DNA of 64,000 bases from Polaribacter vadi (GTDB taxonomy: Bacteria; Bacteroidota; Bacteroidia; Flavobacteriales; Flavobacteriaceae), in assembly GCF_018861005.1 (NCBI RefSeq), contig NZ_JAHKQL010000031.1, positions 216,657 to 280,656 of the forward strand, given 5' to 3'. The notes under the pieces were generated by a model. That model saw only the letters and a program-made list of their open reading frames with translations. It made no database searches and was not told where the DNA came from. Numbering within the stretch: position 1 is the stretch's first letter; each line of letters opens with the position of its first letter. The position numbers and the translations under genes are program-made. Positions 53,159 to 61,403 of this stretch are shown in pieces.

Positions 53159-53211
53159 AGAGTTTAAATATAAACTCTTAAATTAGCAAAATACTCTAGA
53201 TTTTTAGAGTA
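53159..53211 (+). promoter_or_regulatory. Two alternative hairpins in the leader before the first hydrolase
   Basis: Hairpin 1: AGAGTTTA-AATA-TAAACTCT (53159-53178). Hairpin 2: TACTCTA-GATTTT-TAGAGTA (53192-53211). The inner halves ACTCT and AGAGT are shared, so arm 2 can pair with arm 4 instead, as in attenuators. No T run follows hairpin 2. Confidence 0.4.
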
Positions 53212-53244
53212 AAAAAGTTCTATTATTAACTTATTCCCCCAAAT

Positions 53245-54135
53245 ATGCTTCTAAAAGATTTCAAAAAACTAGGAAATTACTATAAAGTAAATAATAACAA
53301 TGTCTTTGTTATTGATTTAGGAAATCATAAAAATACTGTAGTTATAATTAGTGGTTATCCTTTAATTTCTTACGATTTTCATAAAATTATCCTTCAATTA
53401 TCAGAATTTTACAGAGTTGTTATTCACGATCATTTTGGTTTTGGCCTCACAGAGCTGCCTAATTCTTATTGCTATTCAATTATAGATCAAGCAGATGTTT
53501 GCATAAAAATTTGGAAAAAATTAAATTTAAAAGAATTTCAAATCATTGCATCTAATTATGGTGATAAAGTTGCAAAAGAAATTTTATATAGAAGCAATGT
53601 AAACCTACTACCCTTTAAAATAACAGGAATAACAATATCTAATAGTAGTAACAAAGATTACTTTGTAAAGCTAAAAACAATCAGCAAATTAATTAATAAT
53701 AGCAAAATTTCTAAATACAAAGAAGTACTTAGAAATTATTCAACTAAAAATTTCTTTAATAATAAACTACTTGAACAAAAAGAAAATGAAAAAATAGAAC
53801 GCATTTGGCAGAAGTTTAATGAGATGGAAGGCCAAAAAGAAACTTTAGTTTTAAGCAGTTTTAATGAAGAAAACTTTTTGTATTGGCACAGATGGGTTAA
53901 AGCTTTGAAAGACTCAAAAATACCGATAAAAATATTTTGGAGAAAAGATGATATAGCAAACATAAAAGACTTACTACTAAATTTAGCAACTACTCAACCT
54001 AAAAATGTAGAAATTATTGAAAATAAAAAGTGTTTAGTAATTGAAAACAATCCTCTTAGATGGTTGCTGATGATATTGAAAGAAATAGATTTAAGAAATT
54101 ATAATTCTTTGAAAACACTGTATATTAACTATTAA
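53245..54135 (+). CDS. Alpha/beta-hydrolase paralogue 1, catalytically degenerate
   Basis: A 296-aa alpha/beta-hydrolase fold protein resembling the MEST group (family sequence SHDYGD-VAQELLYR). The nucleophile elbow reads IIASNYGDKVAKEIL, with Asn104 at the nucleophile position, and the region of the catalytic histidine (KKCLVIENNP, near the C-terminus) has no His. The oxyanion segment IISGYPLISYDFH is kept in altered form. It is therefore probably non-catalytic or uses another mechanism. It is followed 12 bp later by a paralogue, and preceded by the lysine-less lipoyl protein. Confidence 0.72.
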   Translation: MLLKDFKKLGNYYKVNNNNVFVIDLGNHKNTVVIISGYPLISYDFHKIILQLSEFYRVVIHDHFGFGLTELPNSYCYSIIDQADVCIKIWKKLNLKEFQIIASNYGDKVAKEILYRSNVNLLPFKITGITISNSSNKDYFVKLKTISKLINNSKISKYKEVLRNYSTKNFFNNKLLEQKENEKIERIWQKFNEMEGQKETLVLSSFNEENFLYWHRWVKALKDSKIPIKIFWRKDDIANIKDLLLNLATTQPKNVEIIENKKCLVIENNPLRWLLMILKEIDLRNYNSLKTLYINY

Positions 54136-54147
54136 TTAATTTTTAAA

Positions 54148-55011
54148 ATGATTAATTTAAAAGAGTGGGAAGAGAAACACAAATCTATTATTTTAAGTAA
54201 CGAAAAATTATCTTTTATAGATACCGAAATTAAAAAAAATACACTTCTAATTATTCATGGTTTTGGATCTAGTTCTTTTGAATTTTATAAAATAATTTCT
54301 GATTTAGAAAAACATTACAGAATAGTTATTGTAGATTTAATTGGCTTTGGGTTATCTTCTAAACCAAAGAATTATTACAATTCTATTCTAGATCATGCAC
54401 AAAATATTTTAGAATTAATTAAATATCTAAACATTACAACTTTTTCGGTTTTATCTCATGGTTTTGGTACATCTATTTTTTGTGAACTATTAAATATCGT
54501 AGAATCTTACGCATTAAAAATAAAAATTGAAGAGATCTTTTTACTGAATGGTAGCTTAACAGTTGAAGCTACCAAGAATAAAACTGCTCAAGATATTATT
54601 GAGAATGAAATAACAAATAAGTTTATAAAAATTACGATTTCTTATGAGTTCTTTAAAAAATATTATAAAGAATCTTTAGGTAAAGATGATGCTATTTCTG
54701 ATGAAGATTTTAAAATTTTATGGCTATTGCAAAATAAAAATAATGGTGGTAAAGTTATAAGTTTTATTGATTATAGCATTAAAGAAAGAAAACTTTACAG
54801 CGAAAAATGGATTAATATTCTAAAATTACATCATAATAATATTCATATTATTTGGGGAAATAATGATGTTTTAAGCCCTGTTTTATCTGCACAAAAGCTT
54901 CAAAAATATTTAAATGTAAATAAAATTAATTTTATTGAAGATTGTGGGCATTTTCCGATGTTAGAAAAACCAAAACAACTCTCCGAATTTATTTTAAGTT
55001 TAAAAAAATAA
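54148..55011 (+). CDS. Alpha/beta-hydrolase paralogue 2, nucleophile replaced by glycine
   Basis: A 287-aa alpha/beta-hydrolase with the oxyanion segment LLIIHGFGSSSFEFY (33-47) and IVDLIGFGLSSKP. The nucleophile elbow reads VLSHGFGTSI, so Gly105 takes the place of the usual Ser or Asp, while the acid (Asp240 in IIWGNNDVLSP) and His268 (EDCGHFPMLEKP) remain. Without the nucleophile normal ester hydrolysis is not expected; it could act as a binding protein or a lyase-like enzyme. It resembles paralogue 1 along its length, so the two arose by duplication, with different losses. Confidence 0.75.
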   Translation: MINLKEWEEKHKSIILSNEKLSFIDTEIKKNTLLIIHGFGSSSFEFYKIISDLEKHYRIVIVDLIGFGLSSKPKNYYNSILDHAQNILELIKYLNITTFSVLSHGFGTSIFCELLNIVESYALKIKIEEIFLLNGSLTVEATKNKTAQDIIENEITNKFIKITISYEFFKKYYKESLGKDDAISDEDFKILWLLQNKNNGGKVISFIDYSIKERKLYSEKWINILKLHHNNIHIIWGNNDVLSPVLSAQKLQKYLNVNKINFIEDCGHFPMLEKPKQLSEFILSLKK

Positions 55012-55076
55012 TTAAAAAGAGAATTTGTAATTTTTAAACTCTGATAATTCGAAAATCTAAAAATAAGCAAACAAGT

Positions 55077-55163
55077 CTAGCCCTGATTGTAGCATTTGTT
55101 TGAGCTCTTTTTATTCTTTTTCAGAATAAAAAAGCGAGTGCGTAAAGCAGGAAATAGCTTCTA
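55077..55163 (+). ncRNA. Possible structured RNA element (flavobacterial intergenic motif)
   Basis: AGCCCTGATTGTAGC starts and GCAGGAAATAGCTTCT ends an element of about 87 bases. CCTG (55082-55085) pairs with CAGG (55148-55151), AGC/GCT outside it, and an internal hairpin GCT-C-TTTTTATTCT / AGAATAAAAA-AGC lies between 55104 and 55135. I recall the flanking words AGCCC-GAT and GGAAATAGCT as a recurrent structured sequence in flavobacterial intergenic regions. Whether it is a described Rfam family is not certain; strand is my best guess. Confidence 0.4.
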
Positions 55164-55220
55164 AAAAAATACTCGATAAATCTAAATGACTAAAATTTTG
55201 GTTTGTTAACTTGCTTTGGT

Positions 55221-56402
55221 TTACTCTTCTTCTTCTGAATTGCTTTTTCTTGGCTTAAACTTACGAGTACCTTCGTACAATTCGTACTTTACAAACTTAC
55301 AATCTAAATCTCCATTTTTTAAGGCAATTCGTTTAGATGTTCTTAACCCAACAGATTTTAAAGCATCTGTATCTGAAGTAATTAACCAAGCTGTAGAACC
55401 TGGATAATTGTGCTTTAGAGTATCACCTATTTTTTTATAAAACTCGTGTGTGTCTATGTTTAAACGTTCTCCATAAGGTGGATTGAACAAAATTGTTGTG
55501 TTACCAAAAACTTCTTTTGTTGAGTTAAAAAAGTTTACATGATGTACGCCAATAAACTCATCTAAATTTGCATTTTCTACATTGGCTTTTGCTTTTTGTA
55601 CGGCAGATGGTGCTTTATCAAAACCCATTATTTTAAAATGAGAAGAACGAATTTTCTTTAACAATGAATCTTGAATAGTAAAATATAAATCTTCATCATA
55701 ATCTTTCCAATGCTCAAAAGCAAAAAGTTTTCTGTTGATGTTGGCAGGAATATTATTGGCAATCATTGCAGCCTCTATTAAAATTGTACCTGAACCACAC
55801 ATTGGATCTATAAAATTTTCATCGCCAGTGTAACCTGATAACAAAATCATACCTGCAGCTAAAACTTCGTTTATAGGTGCAATGTTTGTTGCAGTTCTAT
55901 AACCTCTTTTATGCAAAGAATCTCCAGAAGAATCTAAAGAAACTGTTAACCAATCTTTTTGAATATGAATGTGTACTTTAACATCTGGGTATTTTAAATC
56001 TACATTTGGCCTTTTATGATATTTGTGTCTAAAATAATCTGCAATTGCATCTTTAGATTTTAAAGAAATATAATGCGAGTTGCTTGTAAAATTCTTAGAA
56101 TTTACAACTGCACCTATAGCAAAAGTACCATCAGCATCTAAATAATTTTCCCATTTTATTTTCTGAATAGCTTCGTATAAATCTTCTTCATCATAAACTT
56201 TACACGTTTTTATGGGTTTTAAAATTCTTACAGCAGTTCTTAAAGCAATATTTGCTTTGTACATAAAACCTTTATCACCTCTAAAAGAAACGCTTCTTAC
56301 TGCTTCTTTAACATCTTGCGCTCCTAATTTCTTCAGTTCATCTGCCAAAACACCTTCTAAACCAAAAAGTGTTGTTGCTGTCATTTTAAAATCTCTATTC
56401 AT
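55221..56402 (-). CDS. THUMP-domain class I SAM-dependent RNA methyltransferase (RlmL/Trm14-like)
   Basis: A 393-aa protein: N-terminal ferredoxin-like and THUMP RNA-binding parts (about 5-160), then a Rossmann methyltransferase domain with DPMCGSGTILIEAAMIANN (about 197-215), and the catalytic motif FNPPYGERL (about 308-316), characteristic of m2G enzymes. It corresponds to the first half of E. coli RlmL (G2445 of 23S rRNA), but could also modify tRNA. It ends in a basic tail. A -7 box four bases before the start suggests a leaderless message. Confidence 0.9.
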   Translation of the reverse strand: MNRDFKMTATTLFGLEGVLADELKKLGAQDVKEAVRSVSFRGDKGFMYKANIALRTAVRILKPIKTCKVYDEEDLYEAIQKIKWENYLDADGTFAIGAVVNSKNFTSNSHYISLKSKDAIADYFRHKYHKRPNVDLKYPDVKVHIHIQKDWLTVSLDSSGDSLHKRGYRTATNIAPINEVLAAGMILLSGYTGDENFIDPMCGSGTILIEAAMIANNIPANINRKLFAFEHWKDYDEDLYFTIQDSLLKKIRSSHFKIMGFDKAPSAVQKAKANVENANLDEFIGVHHVNFFNSTKEVFGNTTILFNPPYGERLNIDTHEFYKKIGDTLKHNYPGSTAWLITSDTDALKSVGLRTSKRIALKNGDLDCKFVKYELYEGTRKFKPRKSNSEEEE

Positions 56403-56406
56403 ACTG

Positions 56407-56414
56407 CAAAGTTA
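56407..56414 (-). promoter_or_regulatory. -7 box 4 nt before the RlmL-like start (leaderless type)
   Basis: Minus strand TAACTTTG-CAGT-ATG. Confidence 0.5.
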
Positions 56415-56590
56415 AATATTTAAAGTGGGATGTTTAAGGTTTGAAGTTGGAAGTTTAGAGAATATCTATTGTTATTAATTAGCTCTAATAAGTTATCAAA
56501 AAAGATTATATAAAAGACAACTCCTTACTCAATATTAAAAACTTGATACTTATATTTTAACATTTCGTTTTATGACTAGTAAGATTTAGT

Positions 56591-56598
56591 TACTTTTG
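56591..56598 (+). promoter_or_regulatory. -7 promoter box for the SAM methyltransferase/ZIP operon
   Basis: TACTTTTG, 16 bases before the ATG at 56615. Confidence 0.5.
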
Positions 56599-56614
56599 CA
56601 GACTTAACAAAAAG

Positions 56615-57340
56615 ATGAAACAAAAAGATTGGTTTACAGATTGGTTTAACACACCTTATTATTTTATTTTATACAAAAATAGAAATGATAAGGATGCACA
56701 GTTATTTATGAAAAATATAACTGAATTTTTAGCTTTGCCAAAATCGACTCATATTCTTGATTTACCTTGTGGTAAAGGACGACATTCTGTTTATTTAAAT
56801 TCTTTAGGATATAAAGTTACTGGTGGTGATTTGGCTGCCAATAGTATAAAAATTGCTAAAGAATTTGAAAATGAATCATTAAATTTTAAGGTGCATGATA
56901 TGCGTGAACCTTTTAATAATAAATATGATTCAGTTTTTAATTTGTTTACCAGTTTTGGTTATTTTGAAGATGATAATGAAGATCTTTTAATTTTACAAAA
57001 TATTAAAAACGGAATTAAAAACAACGGTTATTTTGTTTTTGATTTTTTAAATGCAGATTTAGTAAAAGCTACTTTAGTACCTAAAGAAACTAAGGTTGTA
57101 GATGATATTACTTTTCATATAACAAGAGAAATTAAAGATGGTTTTATTTTAAAGAACATCTCTTTTTTTGCTGATAATGCCCAACATTCTTACACTGAAA
57201 GAGTAAAATATTTAGATGTAAATAAAATGAAAACCTATTTTGAAAAAGTAGGTTTTACCATTACAAATATTTTTGGAGATTATCATTTAAATGATTTTAA
57301 TAGCCAAACTTCTAATAGGTTAATTTTAGTTGCCAAGTGA
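56615..57340 (+). CDS. Class I SAM-dependent methyltransferase
   Basis: A 241-aa protein with a Rossmann-type methyltransferase domain: motif I ILDLPCGKGRHSVYL (about 46-60), acidic motif II near GGDLAANSI (about 68-76) and the VFNLFTSFGYFEDD loop. The substrate is unknown; the N-terminus DWFTDWFNTPYYFILYKNR is a family-specific start found in COG2226-like enzymes of Bacteroidetes. It overlaps the ZIP transporter start by four bases (GTGA), so the two are co-translated. Confidence 0.86.
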   Translation: MKQKDWFTDWFNTPYYFILYKNRNDKDAQLFMKNITEFLALPKSTHILDLPCGKGRHSVYLNSLGYKVTGGDLAANSIKIAKEFENESLNFKVHDMREPFNNKYDSVFNLFTSFGYFEDDNEDLLILQNIKNGIKNNGYFVFDFLNADLVKATLVPKETKVVDDITFHITREIKDGFILKNISFFADNAQHSYTERVKYLDVNKMKTYFEKVGFTITNIFGDYHLNDFNSQTSNRLILVAK

Positions 57341-58014
57341 ATTACATCTTATTAATTTTATCTGTTTTTGTTGGTTCTTCATTAATATTGATTAAAAAGC
57401 CAAGTAAATTAGTTGTTAGATTATTATTAGCATTTAGTGGTGCTTATTTATTATCAGTAACCATTTTACACCTATTACCTGAGGTGTATAAAAACAATAC
57501 TGATGTAAAAATAGTTGGTATTTTTATTTTAATTGGTATTATTTTACAATCTGTTTTAGAGTCTTTTTCTAAAGGTGCAGAACATGGACATATTCATATT
57601 CATTCTGATAGCAAAGAATTCCCAACATTATTATTTGTTAGCTTGTGTTTACATGCTTTTTCTGAAGGGTTACCTATACATCATTCAGGAGACAATTTAT
57701 TGTGGGCAATTGTTGTGCATAAAATTCCGATAGCAATTGTATTAACTACATTTTTAATCAACACAAAATATTCTAAAAAAATAGTTTTTTCTTTTCTTTT
57801 TTTCTTTGGATTAATGAGTCCTTTAGGAGTTTTATTAGGTGATAAAATTCATTTTTTTACAGAATATCAAACAGAAATAACAGCTTTAATAATAGGAGTT
57901 TTCTTACATATTTCTACCATCATTCTTTTTGAAAGTACCGAAAATCATAAATTTAACTTACAAAAGTTTATTGCCATTCTTTTAGGGATAATTCTGACTA
58001 TAATTACTTTGTAG
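57337..58014 (+). CDS. ZIP family divalent metal transporter
   Basis: A 225-aa protein with about seven or eight membrane helices. Helix 4 contains LCLHAFSEGLPIHHS and helix 5 VVHKIPIAIVL, the two helices that form the metal site of ZIP transporters, and a histidine-rich loop GHIHIH (about 88-93) precedes them. It imports Zn2+, Fe2+ or Mn2+ into the cytoplasm. The start is GTG within the stop of the methyltransferase gene. Confidence 0.9.
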   Translation: MNYILLILSVFVGSSLILIKKPSKLVVRLLLAFSGAYLLSVTILHLLPEVYKNNTDVKIVGIFILIGIILQSVLESFSKGAEHGHIHIHSDSKEFPTLLFVSLCLHAFSEGLPIHHSGDNLLWAIVVHKIPIAIVLTTFLINTKYSKKIVFSFLFFFGLMSPLGVLLGDKIHFFTEYQTEITALIIGVFLHISTIILFESTENHKFNLQKFIAILLGIILTIITL

Positions 58015-58043
58015 CTTTTTAAATATTATTTAGTAGCCTAAAA

Positions 58044-58061
58044 ATACCTAGCTATAGGTAT
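58044..58061. promoter_or_regulatory. TACCTA-N4-TAGGTA palindrome (site B) before the first kinase operon
   Basis: ATACCTA-GCTA-TAGGTAT, perfect 7-bp arms, 52 bases before the lipoprotein start codon. Site A (39931) is identical in both arms. A possible variant -7 box TAAATTTA lies at 58084-58091. Confidence 0.6.
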
Positions 58062-58113
58062 GCTGATTGATAAACTAAATGTTTAAATTTATGCGAAATT
58101 AAATTACTGAAAA

Positions 58114-58683
58114 ATGAAATTATTAAAAATTCTATTTCTAACGCTTTTGTTTTGTTCATGTACTGTAAGCAAACAGAATAGTAATGACGAAGATCCTAAA
58201 AAACTTATTGAATATTTTAACACTAGTATTCATTCTAAAAAAAATCAAGTAGTTCATCTTGGTACAATTACAGACAAAACAAATAACGAAATTCCGCATG
58301 CATTATTAATTAAGTTTGATGCCAATAGAAATGGTATGTTTTCTAGCCAATTTACGTTAAAAGACATTGAATTTAATCTTGTTAACTTTACTACAAAAGA
58401 CCCTAAATTAATTATAGAAAAAATAAGGTATTTTAAAGACGAGAAAAAATTTGAACTTGATGTAAAAATCGATGATAAAAAAAGTATGCTAGAAAATAGT
58501 CCTATAGATAAAAACTCTGATGATTATTTTTTAAATAACAAAGATTACAAAACTTTCTTTTCGGGTAATATTGTAATTAAAAAAGGAACTGTTTTGGATT
58601 TTCATATAAATTTTACAAATGAACTTGCTACAGATTTTGATAAAGAAACTCCAGAAATTGAATGCAAACTCAAGGTGAACTAA
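58114..58683 (+). CDS. Small uncharacterised lipoprotein
   Basis: A 189-aa protein with a lipobox (ILFLTLLFCSC) and a charged mature part of alternating strands; no domain recognised. It ends inside the next gene: the histidine kinase ATG (58662) is 22 bases upstream of its stop, so translation is coupled. In such loci the small lipoprotein may be an accessory sensor component of the kinase (inference). Confidence 0.65.
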   Translation: MKLLKILFLTLLFCSCTVSKQNSNDEDPKKLIEYFNTSIHSKKNQVVHLGTITDKTNNEIPHALLIKFDANRNGMFSSQFTLKDIEFNLVNFTTKDPKLIIEKIRYFKDEKKFELDVKIDDKKSMLENSPIDKNSDDYFLNNKDYKTFFSGNIVIKKGTVLDFHINFTNELATDFDKETPEIECKLKVN

Positions 58684-60590
58684 TTAAAAAATATTTATTT
58701 TTAATATTTATCTTATTCATAAACGGTTACTCTTTCTCTCAAAAAAAAGAGGATGACAATCTGTATTATAAACAAGTCTATAACAATTTAAACTATTATA
58801 ATTTTCTTAAAGCTTCAGATGCTTTATCAAAAATTAATAGTAAAGATTCAATTTATTTAGCTAATTATTATATTACAGATTTTTATCTTAAAGGCTTAAA
58901 AAATAAAATTTTAGACAATAAATTTTTAAAAACTACCAAAGATTTAAATCTAAAACTTAATTATACAGATTATCTAAATTATTCTACCAAAAACAACGAT
59001 TCTATAATCTACAATAATTATTTAGAAGTTTTAAATGTTGCAAAACAACGGAAAGATACTCTACAAATAAATGAATCTTTAAGAAGAATATTATATTATT
59101 TTTTTAAAAGAAACAACTCGTTAAACTATAATAAAGTAGACAAATATTTAAGTGAATTTAAAGCATTAAAAAATTCTGATTGGGACAATTTTTGGTACGA
59201 ATATTTAAACAACGGATTTGAAATTTCTAAAGCCTATTTTAACAAAACTGCATATCCTAAAGCCAAACATTTTAAAAATTGCTTAAGCTTTGCAGAAAAA
59301 ACTCAAAATAAGTTTGCAAAAATAAAAGCAAATCAAATAATTGGAGCTACCTATACATTACCTGGTAATAAAAATAGTGATAGTGCTTTCTATTATTTTA
59401 ATAAAAGTAAATTGTTGCTATTAAAAGAAAATAGCTTTTTTTTTAAGGAAATTCTAAGTCAGATTTATTTTAATTTTGGTAGAATTGAATATGATAAAAA
59501 GAATTTTGCAAAAGCTGTAAATCTTTTTAAAAAAGCAAAAGAAAATAAACAATATGCAAACCAAAGCAAACTAAAATACTACTTATATATCTCTAAAGGT
59601 TTTGAAGAAAACCAACAAAAAGATAGTGCTTTTTACTACTTAAAAATTCATAATAAATTAAAAGATAGTCTTAATTTATTAAATCAATCTATTGCTATAT
59701 CAGATATTAAAGAAAAGTACAATACTTTAGAAAACGAAAAGCAAATTCTACAATTAGAAAAAGAAAATTTACAAATAGAATCTAAAAGAAAACAAAATTT
59801 TAATCTTTTAATAATTGCCTTATTAACTATAATTACTGGTAGTTTTATATATATTCTTTCTTATAAAAACTCGCAACGTAAACGAAAACTGGCAGAACAA
59901 GAAAAAGAATTAGAAACAATAAAAAACCTAACACTTTTAAAAGAACAAGAAATTACTACCATAAATGCTATGGTAGATGGTCAAGAAAAAGAACGCAAAC
60001 GAATTGCAGAAGATTTACACGACAATTTAGGTTCTGTTTTAGCTACTTTAAAATTGCATTTCGAAAACTTAAAAATCAATAGAGAAAAAAAGAAAATTGA
60101 TCAAAAAGAACTTTTTAATAAAACAGAAAATTTAATTGATGAAGCTTATTTAAAAGTTCGAAGAATTGCACACGCTAAAAACGCAGGTGTTATTGCAAAC
60201 CAAGGTTTGTTATTAGCTATACAAATGATGGCTGAAAAAATTTCATCTGCAGATAAAATTCAAATTGAAGTTATACATTTTGGTCTAGACAAACGTTTAG
60301 AAAATACTTTAGAAATTACACTTTTTAGAATCATTCAAGAGTTGATAACCAATATAATAAAACATGCTGATGCAAAAAATGCAACTATAAATATTTCTTT
60401 GTATGATAAAAATCTGAACATAATTATTGAAGATGATGGAAAAGGTTTTGATATTAAAAAAGTGAATTTAAATAACGGAATGGGTATAAGTTCTATAAAA
60501 ACGAGGGTAGAACATTTAAATGGTAATTTTAAAGTAGATTCCACTTTAGGAAAAGGAAGCTCTATTATTTTAGATATTCCTGTTTCTTAA
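58662..60590 (+). CDS. Sensor histidine kinase 1 (HisKA_3, TPR-type sensor)
   Basis: A 642-aa kinase. After a signal-like segment (YLFLIFILFINGYSFS) come tetratricopeptide-type helical repeats to about residue 345, a coiled-coil, one membrane helix (about 381-399), then a dimerisation segment with the phospho-acceptor His453 in AEDLHDNLG (HPK7/HisKA_3 type), and a HATPase domain with EDDGKGFD and NNGMGI. From about residue 402 on it differs at only nine positions from kinase 2. It overlaps the lipoprotein gene by 22 bases. It should phosphorylate the NarL-type regulator downstream. Confidence 0.9.
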   Translation: MQTQGELIKKYLFLIFILFINGYSFSQKKEDDNLYYKQVYNNLNYYNFLKASDALSKINSKDSIYLANYYITDFYLKGLKNKILDNKFLKTTKDLNLKLNYTDYLNYSTKNNDSIIYNNYLEVLNVAKQRKDTLQINESLRRILYYFFKRNNSLNYNKVDKYLSEFKALKNSDWDNFWYEYLNNGFEISKAYFNKTAYPKAKHFKNCLSFAEKTQNKFAKIKANQIIGATYTLPGNKNSDSAFYYFNKSKLLLLKENSFFFKEILSQIYFNFGRIEYDKKNFAKAVNLFKKAKENKQYANQSKLKYYLYISKGFEENQQKDSAFYYLKIHNKLKDSLNLLNQSIAISDIKEKYNTLENEKQILQLEKENLQIESKRKQNFNLLIIALLTIITGSFIYILSYKNSQRKRKLAEQEKELETIKNLTLLKEQEITTINAMVDGQEKERKRIAEDLHDNLGSVLATLKLHFENLKINREKKKIDQKELFNKTENLIDEAYLKVRRIAHAKNAGVIANQGLLLAIQMMAEKISSADKIQIEVIHFGLDKRLENTLEITLFRIIQELITNIIKHADAKNATINISLYDKNLNIIIEDDGKGFDIKKVNLNNGMGISSIKTRVEHLNGNFKVDSTLGKGSSIILDIPVS

Positions 60591-60633
60591 ATCTTTACCT
60601 AATATTTTTTGATTATATTTAGCTAACTTAGAT

Positions 60634-60651
60634 ATACCTAATTATATGTAT
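60634..60651. promoter_or_regulatory. TACCTA-N4-TAnGTA site (site C) before the second kinase operon
   Basis: ATACCTA-ATTA-TATGTAT: the same palindrome with a single arm mismatch, centred about 36 bases before the start point predicted from the -7 box at 60666, where an activator or repressor would meet the -33 region. Confidence 0.5.
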
Positions 60652-60665
60652 GAAATTGCTACAAA

Positions 60666-60673
60666 TATTTTTG
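60666..60673 (+). promoter_or_regulatory. -7 promoter box for the second kinase operon
   Basis: TATTTTTG, 37 bases before the ATG at 60711. Confidence 0.5.
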
Positions 60674-60710
60674 ATATTTGGAAAATAACTAACCAAATAA
60701 AACTTAAAGA

Positions 60711-61400
60711 ATGGAAAATTTAGAAAATTACACAACTACTATTGATTTAACTGGAACTAGAGCAAAACAATTTGTTTTTGCAGGACAACTATATGGAACC
60801 TTTTTTGCAATTTTTGCAACTTTTAATTTAAATAAAGAAAAAAGTTCTGACACAAAAAAAATTATCGATTCAATTTTATTGGATATTATCAATTACAAAG
60901 GTTTGGTAAATATCGGAATTGTAGGCGCAAAATTAGATACAAGTACTAAATCTTATTCTTCTGTATTACCAAATTCGAATACCATTTCTATTAATTTACA
61001 AGCACTCTGTAATAATAAAAAAGATGTAAATGTAACCGGGGTTAAAGATTTGGACTTAACTAAAGGTTCTTGGTTAATCTTTGATAGAAAACTAACTAAA
61101 ATCGATAGAACAATAAATCCAGATGTTTGGGATCAAGAATTTGATTACAGAGATGGAATTTTTGAGAAAAAAAATATAAAGCGATATGATGATGAAGCTA
61201 GAAATTTATACATACAGCAAACTTTATCTTCTCAACAAATAATTGAGTCTAAAACCTCTGGAGGATTAATTGATAAAGGTGAAAATATGATAGATGATGT
61301 AAACGGATTAATAGGAAAAGACGAAAACTTAGGTCAAATCAATTCAACAAAAGGTGTAACACAAATTTGTGTTGTAGGTCAATCTAAAATTCTATTTTAA
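60711..61400 (+). CDS. Uncharacterised 229-aa protein between the twin kinases
   Basis: No family recognised. There is no signal peptide or membrane helix. The N-terminal 120 residues are mixed alpha/beta (LTGTRAKQFVFAGQLYGT, VNIGIVGAKLDTSTKSY); the second half is acidic and Asn-rich with a low-complexity tail. It starts 38 bases after the -7 box and stops three bases before kinase 2, so they are co-transcribed. It may be a soluble partner or a target of kinase 2; nothing more can be said. Confidence 0.6.
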   Translation: MENLENYTTTIDLTGTRAKQFVFAGQLYGTFFAIFATFNLNKEKSSDTKKIIDSILLDIINYKGLVNIGIVGAKLDTSTKSYSSVLPNSNTISINLQALCNNKKDVNVTGVKDLDLTKGSWLIFDRKLTKIDRTINPDVWDQEFDYRDGIFEKKNIKRYDDEARNLYIQQTLSSQQIIESKTSGGLIDKGENMIDDVNGLIGKDENLGQINSTKGVTQICVVGQSKILF

Positions 61401-61403
61401 TTT

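Noticed and set aside
55216..55407. Plus-strand 63-codon frame within the RlmL-like gene.
   Set aside because: It is a shadow on the opposite strand of a well-conserved methyltransferase gene.
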